Below, in pieces: positions 1 to 6,728 of a stretch of DNA of 18,563 nucleotides (position 1 is the stretch's first letter; each line of letters starts with the position of its first letter). The notes under the pieces are model-generated. The model did no database searches. It was given only the letters and a program-made list of their open reading frames with translations, and was not told the DNA's origin. Origin of the DNA: GCA-002790365 sp964486645. GTDB taxonomy: Bacteria > Bacteroidota > Ignavibacteria > Ignavibacteriales > Ignavibacteriaceae. The stretch covers positions 1 through 18,563 of the forward strand of contig CAZAOG010000048.1 in NCBI GenBank assembly GCA_964486645.1, in the 5' to 3' direction. The position numbers were made by a program, and so were the translations under genes.

Positions 1-169
1 ACGCAACGTCTATTATTTTTGTTGCCTTCGGTTACATTTTTTATGACTCAATTCGATATTATTGAAAGGAGTGTGTCGTGTTAGGTCGGGTAATTAAAAT
101 TCTTTACATTTAGAAATTTTTGGGCTAATTTAAAATCAATTATCATTAATTGATTGTAAATAATAAATT

Positions 170-204
170 TTGTACTTAAATAATAAGGGCTAAATATAGG
201 TTTG
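170..204 (+). promoter_or_regulatory. Possible promoter of the OGG-fold gene
   Basis: TAGGTTTG at 197-204 matches the Bacteroidota -7 consensus TAnnTTTG. A TTG at 170-172 could serve as the -33 element, but the spacer is 24 bp rather than the usual 19-20. The ATG follows 20 bp after the -7 box, so the leader would be very short, and no clear Shine-Dalgarno is present. Only the -7 match is direct; the rest is inference. Confidence 0.3.
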
Positions 205-223
205 GTCTTATTTTCAATAAAAA

Positions 224-877
224 ATGCAAATAGCTGATTACAAAGATTTAATAAGTGAATTACCTTTTATGTGTCAATCAACCAATATTAAAAAAAGGGA
301 TTGGAGTGGAATTATTAATAATGGATTGATACAGGGAATATTTGGTGATAATAATGAAATTACTTTAAATAGAACTGATTTATTTAACATTAACCCCACA
401 GAAAACAACAACTTTAAAATATTTGTTATAAAAACTTTAATGTGGGGCTTTCCAACCAGTGGAAGAGGAAGAAACATTAGCAACTTATTGGAAGAAAATA
501 ATTTTAATAATTTGATTGTGATACTTCAAGAATATGATCAGGGTAATATCCAACTTAATCAATTAAGTCTAAATATTGACCATATAAACGGTTTAGGTCT
601 TTCTACGATGAGCAAATTTACATATTTCTTATCTACAAAAATTAATGACTATCGTTCCATAATTTTAGACTTAAGAATTATTAATGTAATTCGATCAGAA
701 CGATTTGAGGAGCTGAACGATTTAAATATAATTAATTATAGCAATGCTATAAATAAGTATGTTGAATTTCTCGAACTTATACATAATTTATCTGGTGACT
801 TAGAAGTTGAACCTGATCAAATTGAATTATTTTTGTTCCTTTTTGGAAATACATTATATAATAATAACCAACAATGA
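224..877 (+). CDS. Probable OGG-fold (HhH-GPD-like) DNA glycosylase-type protein
   Basis: A 217-residue protein. The centre (about residues 118-156) reads like the helix-hairpin-helix and catalytic segment of the 8-oxoguanine glycosylase fold. There is a Gly-rich hairpin (INGLGLSTMSK, 121-131), a lysine at K131 followed by an aromatic helix, and an aspartate in ILDLRI (D149). The Lys-to-Asp spacing of 18 is what HhH-GPD enzymes use for Schiff-base chemistry and proton transfer. The N-terminal 110 residues are unrecognised and no iron-sulfur Cys cluster is visible. Family members of this shape occur in accessory islands, so the role could be base excision or a DNA-binding role in defence. Composition is very AT-rich, unlike the haem genes. 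The next gene starts 61 bp downstream. The family call rests on motif reading only; a diverged non-catalytic relative is possible. Confidence 0.55.
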   Translation: MQIADYKDLISELPFMCQSTNIKKRDWSGIINNGLIQGIFGDNNEITLNRTDLFNINPTENNNFKIFVIKTLMWGFPTSGRGRNISNLLEENNFNNLIVILQEYDQGNIQLNQLSLNIDHINGLGLSTMSKFTYFLSTKINDYRSIILDLRIINVIRSERFEELNDLNIINYSNAINKYVEFLELIHNLSGDLEVEPDQIELFLFLFGNTLYNNNQQ

Positions 878-938
878 ATGTTTTATTTTTACTTAAAATG
901 GATCGTGTTATAATTATTACAAGATAGGAAAACTAATT

Positions 939-1517
939 ATGGGAATGGATATAAGAATAACAACTGAAGACATTTTTAGAACATATTTAATATTAGGTTT
1001 ATTAGAAATGAAGAATGGCATACCAATTTCTTCTTCGGAAATTTTAAACAAAATAGATCCAAATCTAGAAAATGTATATGTCAATCGTTCTATAAATATA
1101 GCTGAGTATTGGTTAACATTGCATAATTTAAATATAGAAGAAATTAGCAATATAATAACAAGGGAAAGGAGTGGATATTCATTGGTGGATGAACTACCGA
1201 TAAACGCCTATAAAGATTTTTTAGGTGGCTTCCTATATCTAAATTTAGTTCGCGATAAAAAACACACTTCAAATCTCAATGAAATTATAAATAAAGATGG
1301 CGAACGGGGGCTTACTATAATTACAAAATTATCATTAGCTAAAGATCAAGGATTGTCTATTAATATTAAATATGAATTAGTTGAAAATGAAATAAATTTC
1401 TCTCCAAAAAACTTTAGCCTTGATGTCAATAAGTGGTATATACTTGGAAATGATTCAAATAATGAGGATAAAAAATTATTGCTCTCTAAAATTATTTCTA
1501 TATCTAACCCATTTTAA
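939..1517 (+). CDS. Probable WYL-domain protein
   Basis: A 192-residue protein. The C-terminal part (about residues 130-188) has the layout of a WYL ligand-sensing domain. It shows a strand with a basic/aromatic pattern (SINIKYEL), a Pro-containing linker (SPKNFSLD), the signature-like KWYILG at 165-170, and a final strand (LLLSKIISIS) matching the usual FRLDRI segment. The N-terminal half is helical (residues 7-75) and may be a winged-helix-like or dimerisation part, but I see no clear HTH. WYL proteins are commonly transcription regulators in phage-defence and DNA-damage loci, which fits the OGG-fold gene just upstream. AGGA about 9 nt before the ATG supports this start; an in-frame ATG at 945 is an alternative. 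The WYL call is by pattern only. Confidence 0.5.
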   Translation: MGMDIRITTEDIFRTYLILGLLEMKNGIPISSSEILNKIDPNLENVYVNRSINIAEYWLTLHNLNIEEISNIITRERSGYSLVDELPINAYKDFLGGFLYLNLVRDKKHTSNLNEIINKDGERGLTIITKLSLAKDQGLSINIKYELVENEINFSPKNFSLDVNKWYILGNDSNNEDKKLLLSKIISISNPF

Positions 1518-1625
1518 ATACTTTCCTATAATAAAATTTTCATAAAAACACAAAACAAAATTGTTTTGAAGCCTATCTTTATATTCATCAAATTTAAACA
1601 CATAAAAATAAATAGGAGTTAAACT

Positions 1626-1763
1626 ATGGCAGACACAACAAAACCGGCAATAGGTGTTTGTCCTTTTTGCGGTGCAGCAGTTGGATTCAAGCAATACGAA
1701 GGAGGAAAAGCATGTCCTCAATGTAAAAGGCACGTCACTCGCGAAAGTACAAAAGCTAAGTAA
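1626..1763 (+). CDS. Small zinc-ribbon protein (45 aa)
   Basis: A 45-codon gene translating to a protein that starts MADTTKPAIG and carries two zinc knuckles: CPFC (C12, C15) and CPQC (C30, C33). This is the four-cysteine arrangement of a rubredoxin-like zinc ribbon. The last 12 residues are basic (KRHVTRESTKAK). A good Shine-Dalgarno (AGGAG, 1614-1618) lies 7 nt before the ATG, which strongly supports translation. It is the only gene between the WYL gene and the hairpin-rich spacer. Such ribbons bind nucleic acid or protein partners; no specific role can be read. The codon use is less AT-rich than that of the two genes upstream, so it may be an independent, conserved gene. The opposite strand is open over this stretch but looks like a shadow. 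Confidence 0.82.
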   Translation: MADTTKPAIGVCPFCGAAVGFKQYEGGKACPQCKRHVTRESTKAK

Positions 1764-1781
1764 AAGTAATGGGGTGTATTC

Positions 1782-1809
1782 CCTCCATTTATAACTCATG
1801 TTATGGAGG
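1782..1809 (+). other. Imperfect hairpin after the zinc-ribbon gene
   Basis: CCTCCA (1782-1787) pairs with TGGAGG (1804-1809), and TAAC (1792-1795) pairs with GTTA (1800-1803), with a TTTA bulge and a TCAT loop. It starts 18 bp after the stop codon. There is no T run, so it is a structure rather than an intrinsic terminator. A GGGG at 1771 and CCCC near 1825 could close a larger stem around it. Confidence 0.45.
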
Positions 1810-1862
1810 TATGTTATGCAATTGCCCCGACATTTATGTCATGGACTAGATTAACATGCTTG

Positions 1863-1915
1863 GGCTTTAGCCACATTCTATCTAATAATGTGGCTAAAGC
1901 CATTTGGTTTTTTCT
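1863..1915 (+). terminator. Strong intrinsic terminator
   Basis: A perfect 15-bp stem: GGCTTTAGCCACATT (1863-1877) pairs with AATGTGGCTAAAGCC (1887-1901) around a 9-nt loop. It is followed by ATTTGGTTTTTTCTT. It would stop + strand transcription after the zinc-ribbon gene. It separates that transcript from the AAA+ operon. The bases preceding the stem are not A-rich, so it does not look bidirectional. Confidence 0.85.
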
Positions 1916-1979
1916 TAATTATTCCACGACCTACCTATCTCGACTTGGTCGATCCAAAGTGGGAAGGTTGTGGCTCTTT

Positions 1980-1993
1980 CCGTCAGTTGACGG
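1980..1993 (+). other. Short hairpin upstream of the AAA+ gene
   Basis: CCGTC (1980-1984) pairs with GACGG (1989-1993) around a 4-nt loop, 47 bp before the AAA+ start. It could be an operator or leader structure for the operon. I see no convincing Bacteroidota -7 box between 1915 and 2040. Confidence 0.3.
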
Positions 1994-2040
1994 ATAATGT
2001 TCTACGTAACGTGAGTTAATAATAATAACAGATAAATATT

Positions 2041-3294
2041 ATGAAGTCATTACAAAACAGCAAACAAAACATTGGTAAATCCGATTGTGCAGGCGATCTT
2101 TCCATAACAATGAACGCTTTGATAAAAGATTATTTGTTCCGAGTTTATATGAAAGAAATAAAATCCGAGTACATTAAGGTAGTTAAAATGCTTGGTATCG
2201 GAAATTATGCTCATCCTTATGTTACATTGCCGACAGTAAATTTCAGCAAAGAAACCGGGCTGTATAAATTTTCCGATTTTCTCTTATTGTGTTCTGTGGA
2301 ATACCTAAATAATTCTTATGAGGTTTGTCTAAAAAGAACACTTAGGCAGGCAAGTAACGGTCCGGAAATATTTGAATATGATTCTATTTTTATAAACGGT
2401 ATCTCAAAGAATGCTTCCCGTTCGGTTGATTTAAAGAACCAAATTGGGAAAGAAGCTGTTTCTAATTCCAATATGAAAGGTAAGGTGTTAAAAGTAAAGG
2501 ATGTAAATATGATAACTATGGACATCTTACCTTTATGTAAAATTGTAGAAATACCAAATACAAAGCTTGAAGATATTTTTATCCAGGAGAATAAGAAGGA
2601 ACAGATTAAGAGATTTATACATTCTGTTAATAATTTTGATAATGAAAGTGTTCCATTAAGATATTTGTTTTCGGGCAAGCCGGGAACGGGGAAAACAAAA
2701 ATTATTAACTCTATCATAAATGAAATTAAAGAAAAGGCTACCGTCTTAATTTTGAACAGCGGGGGTAAGATTATGTTTAGTGAAGCCGTAGATTTTTGCA
2801 ACCTATTTAATTCCAGCGTAATAATTTTAGATGATTTGGATTTTTTAGCCGGTGATAGGAATGAAAATATGGAAACATCAAACCTTAGTTCATTTTTGCA
2901 ATATCTTGATGGTCTTTTAAATTCTAACATTTTCATATTGGCTGCCACTAACGATAAAACTCTTGTGGATAAAGCTGCTTCAAGACCCGGAAGATTTGAT
3001 ATGATTTTAGATATTGGGGAAATTGATTTTAATAATTATTTGTCTTTGGTAAAAAGGGAAACCGAAGATGAAAGGATACTGAGATACTTTAACGATGATC
3101 TTCTTTCTTCATTCAAGGACAAAAATGTAACCGGTGCTTTTTTGGTTAGCCTGGTTAAACAATTAGCATCAGCATTAAAGATAAAAGATGATTTAACGCC
3201 AAGTGATTTTAATAATTATTTAGAACTTTCACATAAAGGATTCTATAGCCGAAACGATGAAAATTATTCGAAGGTTATAGGTTTTAACAATTAA
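2041..3294 (+). CDS. AAA+ ATPase, classic FtsH/BCS1-like module with unknown N-terminus
   Basis: A 417-residue protein. Residues about 165-380 form a classic AAA module. Walker A is GKPGTGKT (212-219), Walker B is VIILDDLD (260-267), sensor 1 is N304 in LAATND, and the second region of homology is SRPGRFD (314-320) with arginine-finger candidates R315 and R318. The residue after the Walker B Asp is Asp (D265), not the usual Glu; BCS1-type ATPases also vary here. Residues 1-160 match nothing I recognise and are probably the substrate or oligomerisation domain. There is no TM segment and no zinc protease motif, so it is not FtsH itself. It is the first gene of an operon: a Shine-Dalgarno for the next gene starts 5 nt after its stop. 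The role is probably remodelling or sensing within this accessory module. No Shine-Dalgarno is visible at its own start. Confidence 0.88.
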   Translation: MKSLQNSKQNIGKSDCAGDLSITMNALIKDYLFRVYMKEIKSEYIKVVKMLGIGNYAHPYVTLPTVNFSKETGLYKFSDFLLLCSVEYLNNSYEVCLKRTLRQASNGPEIFEYDSIFINGISKNASRSVDLKNQIGKEAVSNSNMKGKVLKVKDVNMITMDILPLCKIVEIPNTKLEDIFIQENKKEQIKRFIHSVNNFDNESVPLRYLFSGKPGTGKTKIINSIINEIKEKATVLILNSGGKIMFSEAVDFCNLFNSSVIILDDLDFLAGDRNENMETSNLSSFLQYLDGLLNSNIFILAATNDKTLVDKAASRPGRFDMILDIGEIDFNNYLSLVKRETEDERILRYFNDDLLSSFKDKNVTGAFLVSLVKQLASALKIKDDLTPSDFNNYLELSHKGFYSRNDENYSKVIGFNN

Positions 3295-3308
3295 TCTTGG
3301 GAGGTAGT

Positions 3309-3551
3309 ATGATAAGATTTGTAAGCTTTAAGTATGTTGATTATGATTTAGGTAATATCGGCAAATTGCATATAAGTCCGGTAAGACCGAATGAAAATCC
3401 GGCGAATGCTAATTTAATTAAAGTTGGTGAAGAAAGATATTTAATTGAAGCGGAGGGTAATTTGTCTGCGTCTAATATCAGCCAAAATACATTAAATAAT
3501 TTTGATGATTTTCTGTTAATCCATATAGAGGCATTAAGGAGGTTAACATGA
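3309..3551 (+). CDS. Small unknown protein, candidate antitoxin/partner of the Doc-like protein
   Basis: An 80-residue protein of no family I recognise. The ATG at 3309 is chosen over an upstream in-frame TTG at 3297 because GGGAGG (3299-3304) sits 4 nt before it. The N-terminal half is strand-rich (MIRFVSFKYVDYDLG, then a RYLIEAEG segment). The C-terminus is a likely helix (NNFDDFLLIHIEALRRLT). Its stop overlaps the next ATG as ATGA (3548-3551), so the two are probably translationally coupled. This is the place where Phd-type antitoxins sit before doc, but I see neither a Phd/YefM N-terminus nor a Fic-inhibitory (S/T)xxxE(G/N) motif. It may be a new antitoxin type or an adaptor to the AAA+ protein. 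Confidence 0.72.
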   Translation: MIRFVSFKYVDYDLGNIGKLHISPVRPNENPANANLIKVGEERYLIEAEGNLSASNISQNTLNNFDDFLLIHIEALRRLT

Positions 3552-3934
3552 AATATATTACCATGGAAGAGATACTTTTTATGCACCATAGAATATTGGT
3601 AGAGCTGCAGCCGATCAATGATGATTTTAAAATATTAAATACCGGTAATCTTGATGCGGCTTTATCACGTCCAAAGCAAAGTGCATTCGGTGATGACGCA
3701 TATAAAGATGCTTACTCTAAAGCTGCCGCATTAACAGAATCTTTGATTTCGAATCATCCTTTCCAAGACGGAAATAAGCGAGTCGGTATTGCTGCGGGAA
3801 TAGTTTTTATGATGAATAACGGTTATCAATTAAATGCAGCAGTGAATGACATTTATGGAGTTGCCATAAACATTGCAGATGGTTCTTGTAAATTTGATGA
3901 AATAAAAGAGTGGTTTGAGATACATTTTGATTAG
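3548..3934 (+). CDS. doc: Doc-type Fic-fold protein (death-on-curing family)
   Basis: A 128-residue protein of usual Doc length. The catalytic loop HPFQDGNKR (70-78) matches HxFx(D/N)xNKR of the Doc branch, where Lys replaces the Gly of AMP-transferring Fic proteins. Upstream, LDAALSRPKQSAFG (35-48) and the helix AAALTESLISN are typical of the family. Known Doc proteins phosphorylate the elongation factor EF-Tu and stop translation until bound by their antitoxin. The active-site His, Asp, Asn and Arg are all present, so it is probably active. A strong Shine-Dalgarno (AGGAGG, 3537-3542) lies inside the end of the preceding gene. Unusually, the operon also encodes an AAA+ ATPase upstream and a membrane peptide downstream. 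The gene symbol denotes family only. Confidence 0.87.
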   Translation: MKYITMEEILFMHHRILVELQPINDDFKILNTGNLDAALSRPKQSAFGDDAYKDAYSKAAALTESLISNHPFQDGNKRVGIAAGIVFMMNNGYQLNAAVNDIYGVAINIADGSCKFDEIKEWFEIHFD

Positions 3935-3943
3935 TTGTAAATA

Positions 3944-4024
3944 ATGCTTGGTATAATCCTAATAATTATATTTTATCTTTTTTTAGAATATTTGAAGAAA
4001 AAATCAGATGATGATTTTAGATGA
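3944..4024 (+). CDS. Candidate 26-residue membrane micropeptide
   Basis: A 27-codon frame. Residues 2-15 (LGIILIIIIFYLFL) are a single hydrophobic span, followed by a charged tail (EYLKKKSDDDFR). It starts 9 bp after the doc stop, and its stop overlaps the next ATG as ATGA (4021-4024), the same junction style as at 3548. That geometry is the main argument that it is translated; there is no good Shine-Dalgarno. Single-span peptides of this size can be type I-like toxins or membrane anchors, but the function is unknown. It could be a chance frame in AT-rich DNA. Confidence 0.4.
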   Translation: MLGIILIIIFYLFLEYLKKKSDDDFR

Positions 4025-4581
4025 TTTTGGAAGTCAAGATTATGATAAAAATAAATTTGATATTAAACAACATTAGTTATTCTTTAGAGTATAGACAGGT
4101 TAACAATAATAGAATATACTGTAGCTGCGTTATAAACAATTTATTTGAAAATCTTTCGCAGCTAAAGTTTAAGAGAGACTATTATTTAGCAAATATATTT
4201 ATGTCAACTTGGATTGATCAAACATTGTTTTGGGTTTTAAAAGATAAATGGAACCCGAATTGTCTGAATGAGAAAGAAGTATATGATAAATTTCAAGAAA
4301 TTTTTAATATACCGAAATTTTACAACCATCCTTTAGCTACCTTACTACCACCGGTAAATATTTTAACTTACAAAGGAAAGGTAAATTTATTAAACAAAAA
4401 AGAATTGTTGTTTTATGTTAAACAATTGTGGTGGGAAGATAATGTTAAACCATACTTTTTAACTCTTGGGAGAAATGACATTGTGGAATCATCAATTCTT
4501 GAATTTAGAAATGATTTAAATATGGAAAAAAGATTTAGCATAACCGAAAATAAAAAATTGAGGTTTTTATGGTATGATTAA
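4021..4581 (+). CDS. Unrecognised protein, last gene of the AAA+/Doc operon
   Basis: A 186-residue protein of no family I recognise. It is rich in aromatics, with Trp-containing segments WIDQTLFWVLKDKW (about 62-75), KQLWWEDNV (about 139-147) and the C-terminal FLWYD. There are no TM helices, Cys pairs or nucleotide-binding motifs. The first strands (INLILNNISYSLEYRQ) suggest an alpha/beta N-terminus. The start at 4021 overlaps the micropeptide stop as ATGA. An alternative ATG at 4042 has GGAAG 8 nt before it and would give 179 residues. The context places it as an accessory member of the operon. Composition is very AT-rich like its neighbours. Confidence 0.68.
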   Translation: MILEVKIMIKINLILNNISYSLEYRQVNNNRIYCSCVINNLFENLSQLKFKRDYYLANIFMSTWIDQTLFWVLKDKWNPNCLNEKEVYDKFQEIFNIPKFYNHPLATLLPPVNILTYKGKVNLLNKKELLFYVKQLWWEDNVKPYFLTLGRNDIVESSILEFRNDLNMEKRFSITENKKLRFLWYD

Positions 4582-4682
4582 ATTTAATTTTCTTTTTAAA
4601 ATTCTTCTTAAACTTTTCTGTACAAACCATTTTTAATTCGTCCTTATTTCATTCTATTTGTGATTATTAGTAAATTTTAAAT

Positions 4683-5987
4683 ATGAATACTACAGAATTA
4701 ATTAGAAAGAAAAGAGACGGAAAGTCTTTAACGGCCGATGAAATTAATTATTTAATCTCATCTTACACAAAAAGGAAAATTCCCGATTATCAATTTTCCG
4801 CATTCCTTATGGCTTCTTTTTTAAAGGGTATGAACAAAAAAGAAACCGCGGCTTTAACCGAAGCCATGCTCTACAGCGGAAAGATAATAAATTTAGATTC
4901 CATCCCGGGTGCAAAAATAGACAAACATTCAACCGGCGGCGTGGGCGATAAAACTTCTTTAATACTCGCTCCGATAGTTGCGGCAGCAGGAATAAACGTT
5001 CCCATGATTTCCGGCAGAGGTCTTGGACATTCGGGCGGAACACTGGATAAATTGGAATCAATTCCCGGTTTTAAAACCGACTTATCTTTAACCGGATATA
5101 AACAAATAATAAAACAATGCGGTACTGTTTTAATCGGACAAACAAAAGACGTTGCCCCCGCGGATAAATTGATTTATTCATTAAGAGACGTAACGGCAAC
5201 GGTAGAATCCATTCCCCTGATAACCGCAAGTATAATGAGTAAAAAATTAGCCGAAGGAATTGACGGACTTGTACTTGACGTAAAAACCGGAAGCGGTGCT
5301 TTTATGAAAAAAACTTCCGATGCCGTTGAGCTTGCAAATTCTTTAATAAATACAGCAAAAGCATTCAATAAAAAAGTTATCGCTTTTATAACGGATATGA
5401 ATCAGCCGCTTGGTAAGTATGTCGGCAATTGGCTGGAAGTTTATGAATCAATAAAGGTTTTAAGGGCCGAACAAGAGGACGACCTTTTTGAGTTAAGCAC
5501 GCTATTATCCGGTGCGATGATTTATCTTGGTGGCAAAGCGTCTTCTATTGACGAAGGGATTGTAATTTCAAAACAATTAATTAAAAACGGAAAAGCCTTT
5601 GATAAATTTTTGGAGATTGTAAAATTACAAAACGGAGATATATCCTTTATTAAGAATCCGAAAAAATATCCCAAATCAAAAGCGGTTGATTATCTGTACG
5701 CGGAAAAAAGCGGATACATCACCAAGATGGATAATTTTCAAATAGGAATATCCGCATTGGAACTCGGCGCAGGAAGAAAAACAAAAGAAGATGTAATTGA
5801 ACCCAAAGCCGGTTTAATTTTTAAATATAAAATCGGCGACAGGGTTAAAAAAGGCGACCCGCTGGTAGAAATAAGAAGCGAATCAAAAAACAAAATAGAT
5901 GCCGTAAAACAAATTCTAAGTAAAGCGATTTTATTTTCAAATAAGAAAACAACGAAACCGAGACTAATAAAGAAAACATTAAGGTAA
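4683..5987 (+). CDS. deoA: Pyrimidine-nucleoside/thymidine phosphorylase
   Basis: Cleaves thymidine (and probably uridine) with phosphate to the base and (deoxy)ribose-1-phosphate, in cytosolic nucleoside salvage. The 434-residue length is typical of bacterial PyNP. The phosphate-binding loop is KHSTGGVGDK (81-90, with H82). The family signature SGRGLGHSGGTLDKLE (110-125) has Ser where Thr is usual. R168, S183 and K187 (in LRDVT and TASIMSKK) align with the pyrimidine-binding Arg, Ser and Lys of E. coli thymidine phosphorylase. The C-terminal alpha/beta domain includes GDRVKKGDPL. A TP (deoA) versus PyNP (pdp) assignment cannot be made from the sequence alone. It begins after a 101-bp gap and precedes the ferritin-like gene by 11 bp, so they probably share a transcript. 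Confidence 0.95.
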   Translation: MNTTELIRKKRDGKSLTADEINYLISSYTKRKIPDYQFSAFLMASFLKGMNKKETAALTEAMLYSGKIINLDSIPGAKIDKHSTGGVGDKTSLILAPIVAAAGINVPMISGRGLGHSGGTLDKLESIPGFKTDLSLTGYKQIIKQCGTVLIGQTKDVAPADKLIYSLRDVTATVESIPLITASIMSKKLAEGIDGLVLDVKTGSGAFMKKTSDAVELANSLINTAKAFNKKVIAFITDMNQPLGKYVGNWLEVYESIKVLRAEQEDDLFELSTLLSGAMIYLGGKASSIDEGIVISKQLIKNGKAFDKFLEIVKLQNGDISFIKNPKKYPKSKAVDYLYAEKSGYITKMDNFQIGISALELGAGRKTKEDVIEPKAGLIFKYKIGDRVKKGDPLVEIRSESKNKIDAVKQILSKAILFSNKKTTKPRLIKKTLR

Positions 5988-5998
5988 AGGAGAATAAG

Positions 5999-6451
5999 AT
6001 GGAAAAGAACAAAGAAATAATAGATAATTTAATAATTGCTTATTGGATGGAAATTGAAACCGTTACAAATTATATATCCAATTCCATTAATTTAGACGGT
6101 GTTCGTGCCGAGGAAATAAAAAAATCTCTTTCGGTCGACATCCTGGAAGAAATAAATCACGCTCAATCTCTTGCCAAAAGAATAAAAGAAATCGGGGGAA
6201 CCGTCCCGGGGTCTATGAGTTTTTCTCCTTCACAAACTCTACTTCAACCCAAAGAAGATACAACGGATGTCGCATCCGTTATTGAAGGCGTAATAGAGGC
6301 GGAAAACGGTGCCATTGCTCAATATAATAAAATTATAAAACTTTGCGAAGGAATCGATTACGTAACACAAGATTTATGTATCAGACTTCTGGGCATGGAA
6401 GAATCACACAGAATTGAATTTATGGGATTCTTAAAAGAATACAAAAAATAA
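5999..6451 (+). CDS. Ferritin-like diiron protein (bacterioferritin/DPS-like)
   Basis: A 150-residue four-helix-bundle protein of the ferritin-like superfamily. Two ExxH-type pairs are visible: EINH (E51, H54) and EESH (E134/E135, H137). Further carboxylates lie at E18/E20 in the first helix and at E100/E102 in EAENGAIAQY (100-109). Together these make a plausible diiron site as in bacterioferritins and Dps-like proteins. It probably oxidises Fe(II) with O2 or H2O2, to store iron or protect against oxidants. There is no rubredoxin tail, so it is not a full rubrerythrin. Shine-Dalgarno AGGAG (5988-5992) sits 6 nt before the ATG. It is 11 bp behind deoA; the pairing has no obvious metabolic logic. 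The exact subfamily is uncertain. Confidence 0.8.
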   Translation: MEKNKEIIDNLIIAYWMEIETVTNYISNSINLDGVRAEEIKKSLSVDILEEINHAQSLAKRIKEIGGTVPGSMSFSPSQTLLQPKEDTTDVASVIEGVIEAENGAIAQYNKIIKLCEGIDYVTQDLCIRLLGMEESHRIEFMGFLKEYKK

Positions 6452-6487
6452 ATAATTATATATTAAAAGAAGGTTGTCTGTTGAGGA

Positions 6488-6525
6488 GCGAATCGGTCAA
6501 TCTGCCGCCGCGGCATGTGATTCGC
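6488..6525 (+). other. GC-rich nested hairpin with a TetR-like half-site
   Basis: In a 277-bp non-coding gap. GCGAATC (6488-6494) pairs with GATTCGC (6519-6525), and inside it TGCCG (6503-6507) pairs with CGGCA (6511-6515) around CCG. The patch is far more GC-rich than its surroundings. AATCGGTCA at 6491-6499 is identical to the half-site at 7760-7768 upstream of the haem operon. There is no T run, so it is not a simple terminator. An open frame over it starting at a TTG (6474) shows no protein-like features. It may be an RNA element or repeat. Confidence 0.4.
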
Positions 6526-6728
6526 CATACCGATTTCAATATGTTTTCGGGAATCCCCGCGTAAGTGTCCGTCCTATTTATTTTGTTTACCGCAATTTCT
6601 TTTTATTTCCGATTTTTGTCGTTAAAAGATTTCACCTGCGAATACTGTTTTACTATTGATTTTATTGACTATATTTAACATTATTAAAAGTAATATTTAA
6701 TTGTTAATAAAATTAAGGAGAGTATATA

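Noticed and set aside
1..90. Possible integron attC site (GTTAGGT near 83 with ACGCAAC at the left edge) or the 3' end of an upstream gene (open frame 3-65)
   Set aside because: The attC arms pair at only 5 of 7 positions and no inner L-box stem is visible. Several forward frames are open here, so no coding end can be chosen.
1476..1799. 107-codon minus-strand frame across the zinc-ribbon gene
   Set aside because: The + strand has a strong ribosome site and paired CxxC knuckles; the minus frame has neither motifs nor a start signal.
1863..1901. Transposon or IS terminal repeat reading of the 15-bp stem
   Set aside because: The arms are separated by only 9 bases and followed by a T run, which is the form of an intrinsic terminator; no transposase is present.
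2316..2948. 210-codon open frame on the minus strand inside the AAA+ gene
   Set aside because: It lies antisense to the Walker and arginine-finger region of a clear AAA+ module; shadow frame.
6474..6659. 61-codon open frame from a TTG in the gap before the SPFH gene
   Set aside because: Poor start, no Shine-Dalgarno, a protein with no fold-like pattern, and it overlaps the hairpin region.
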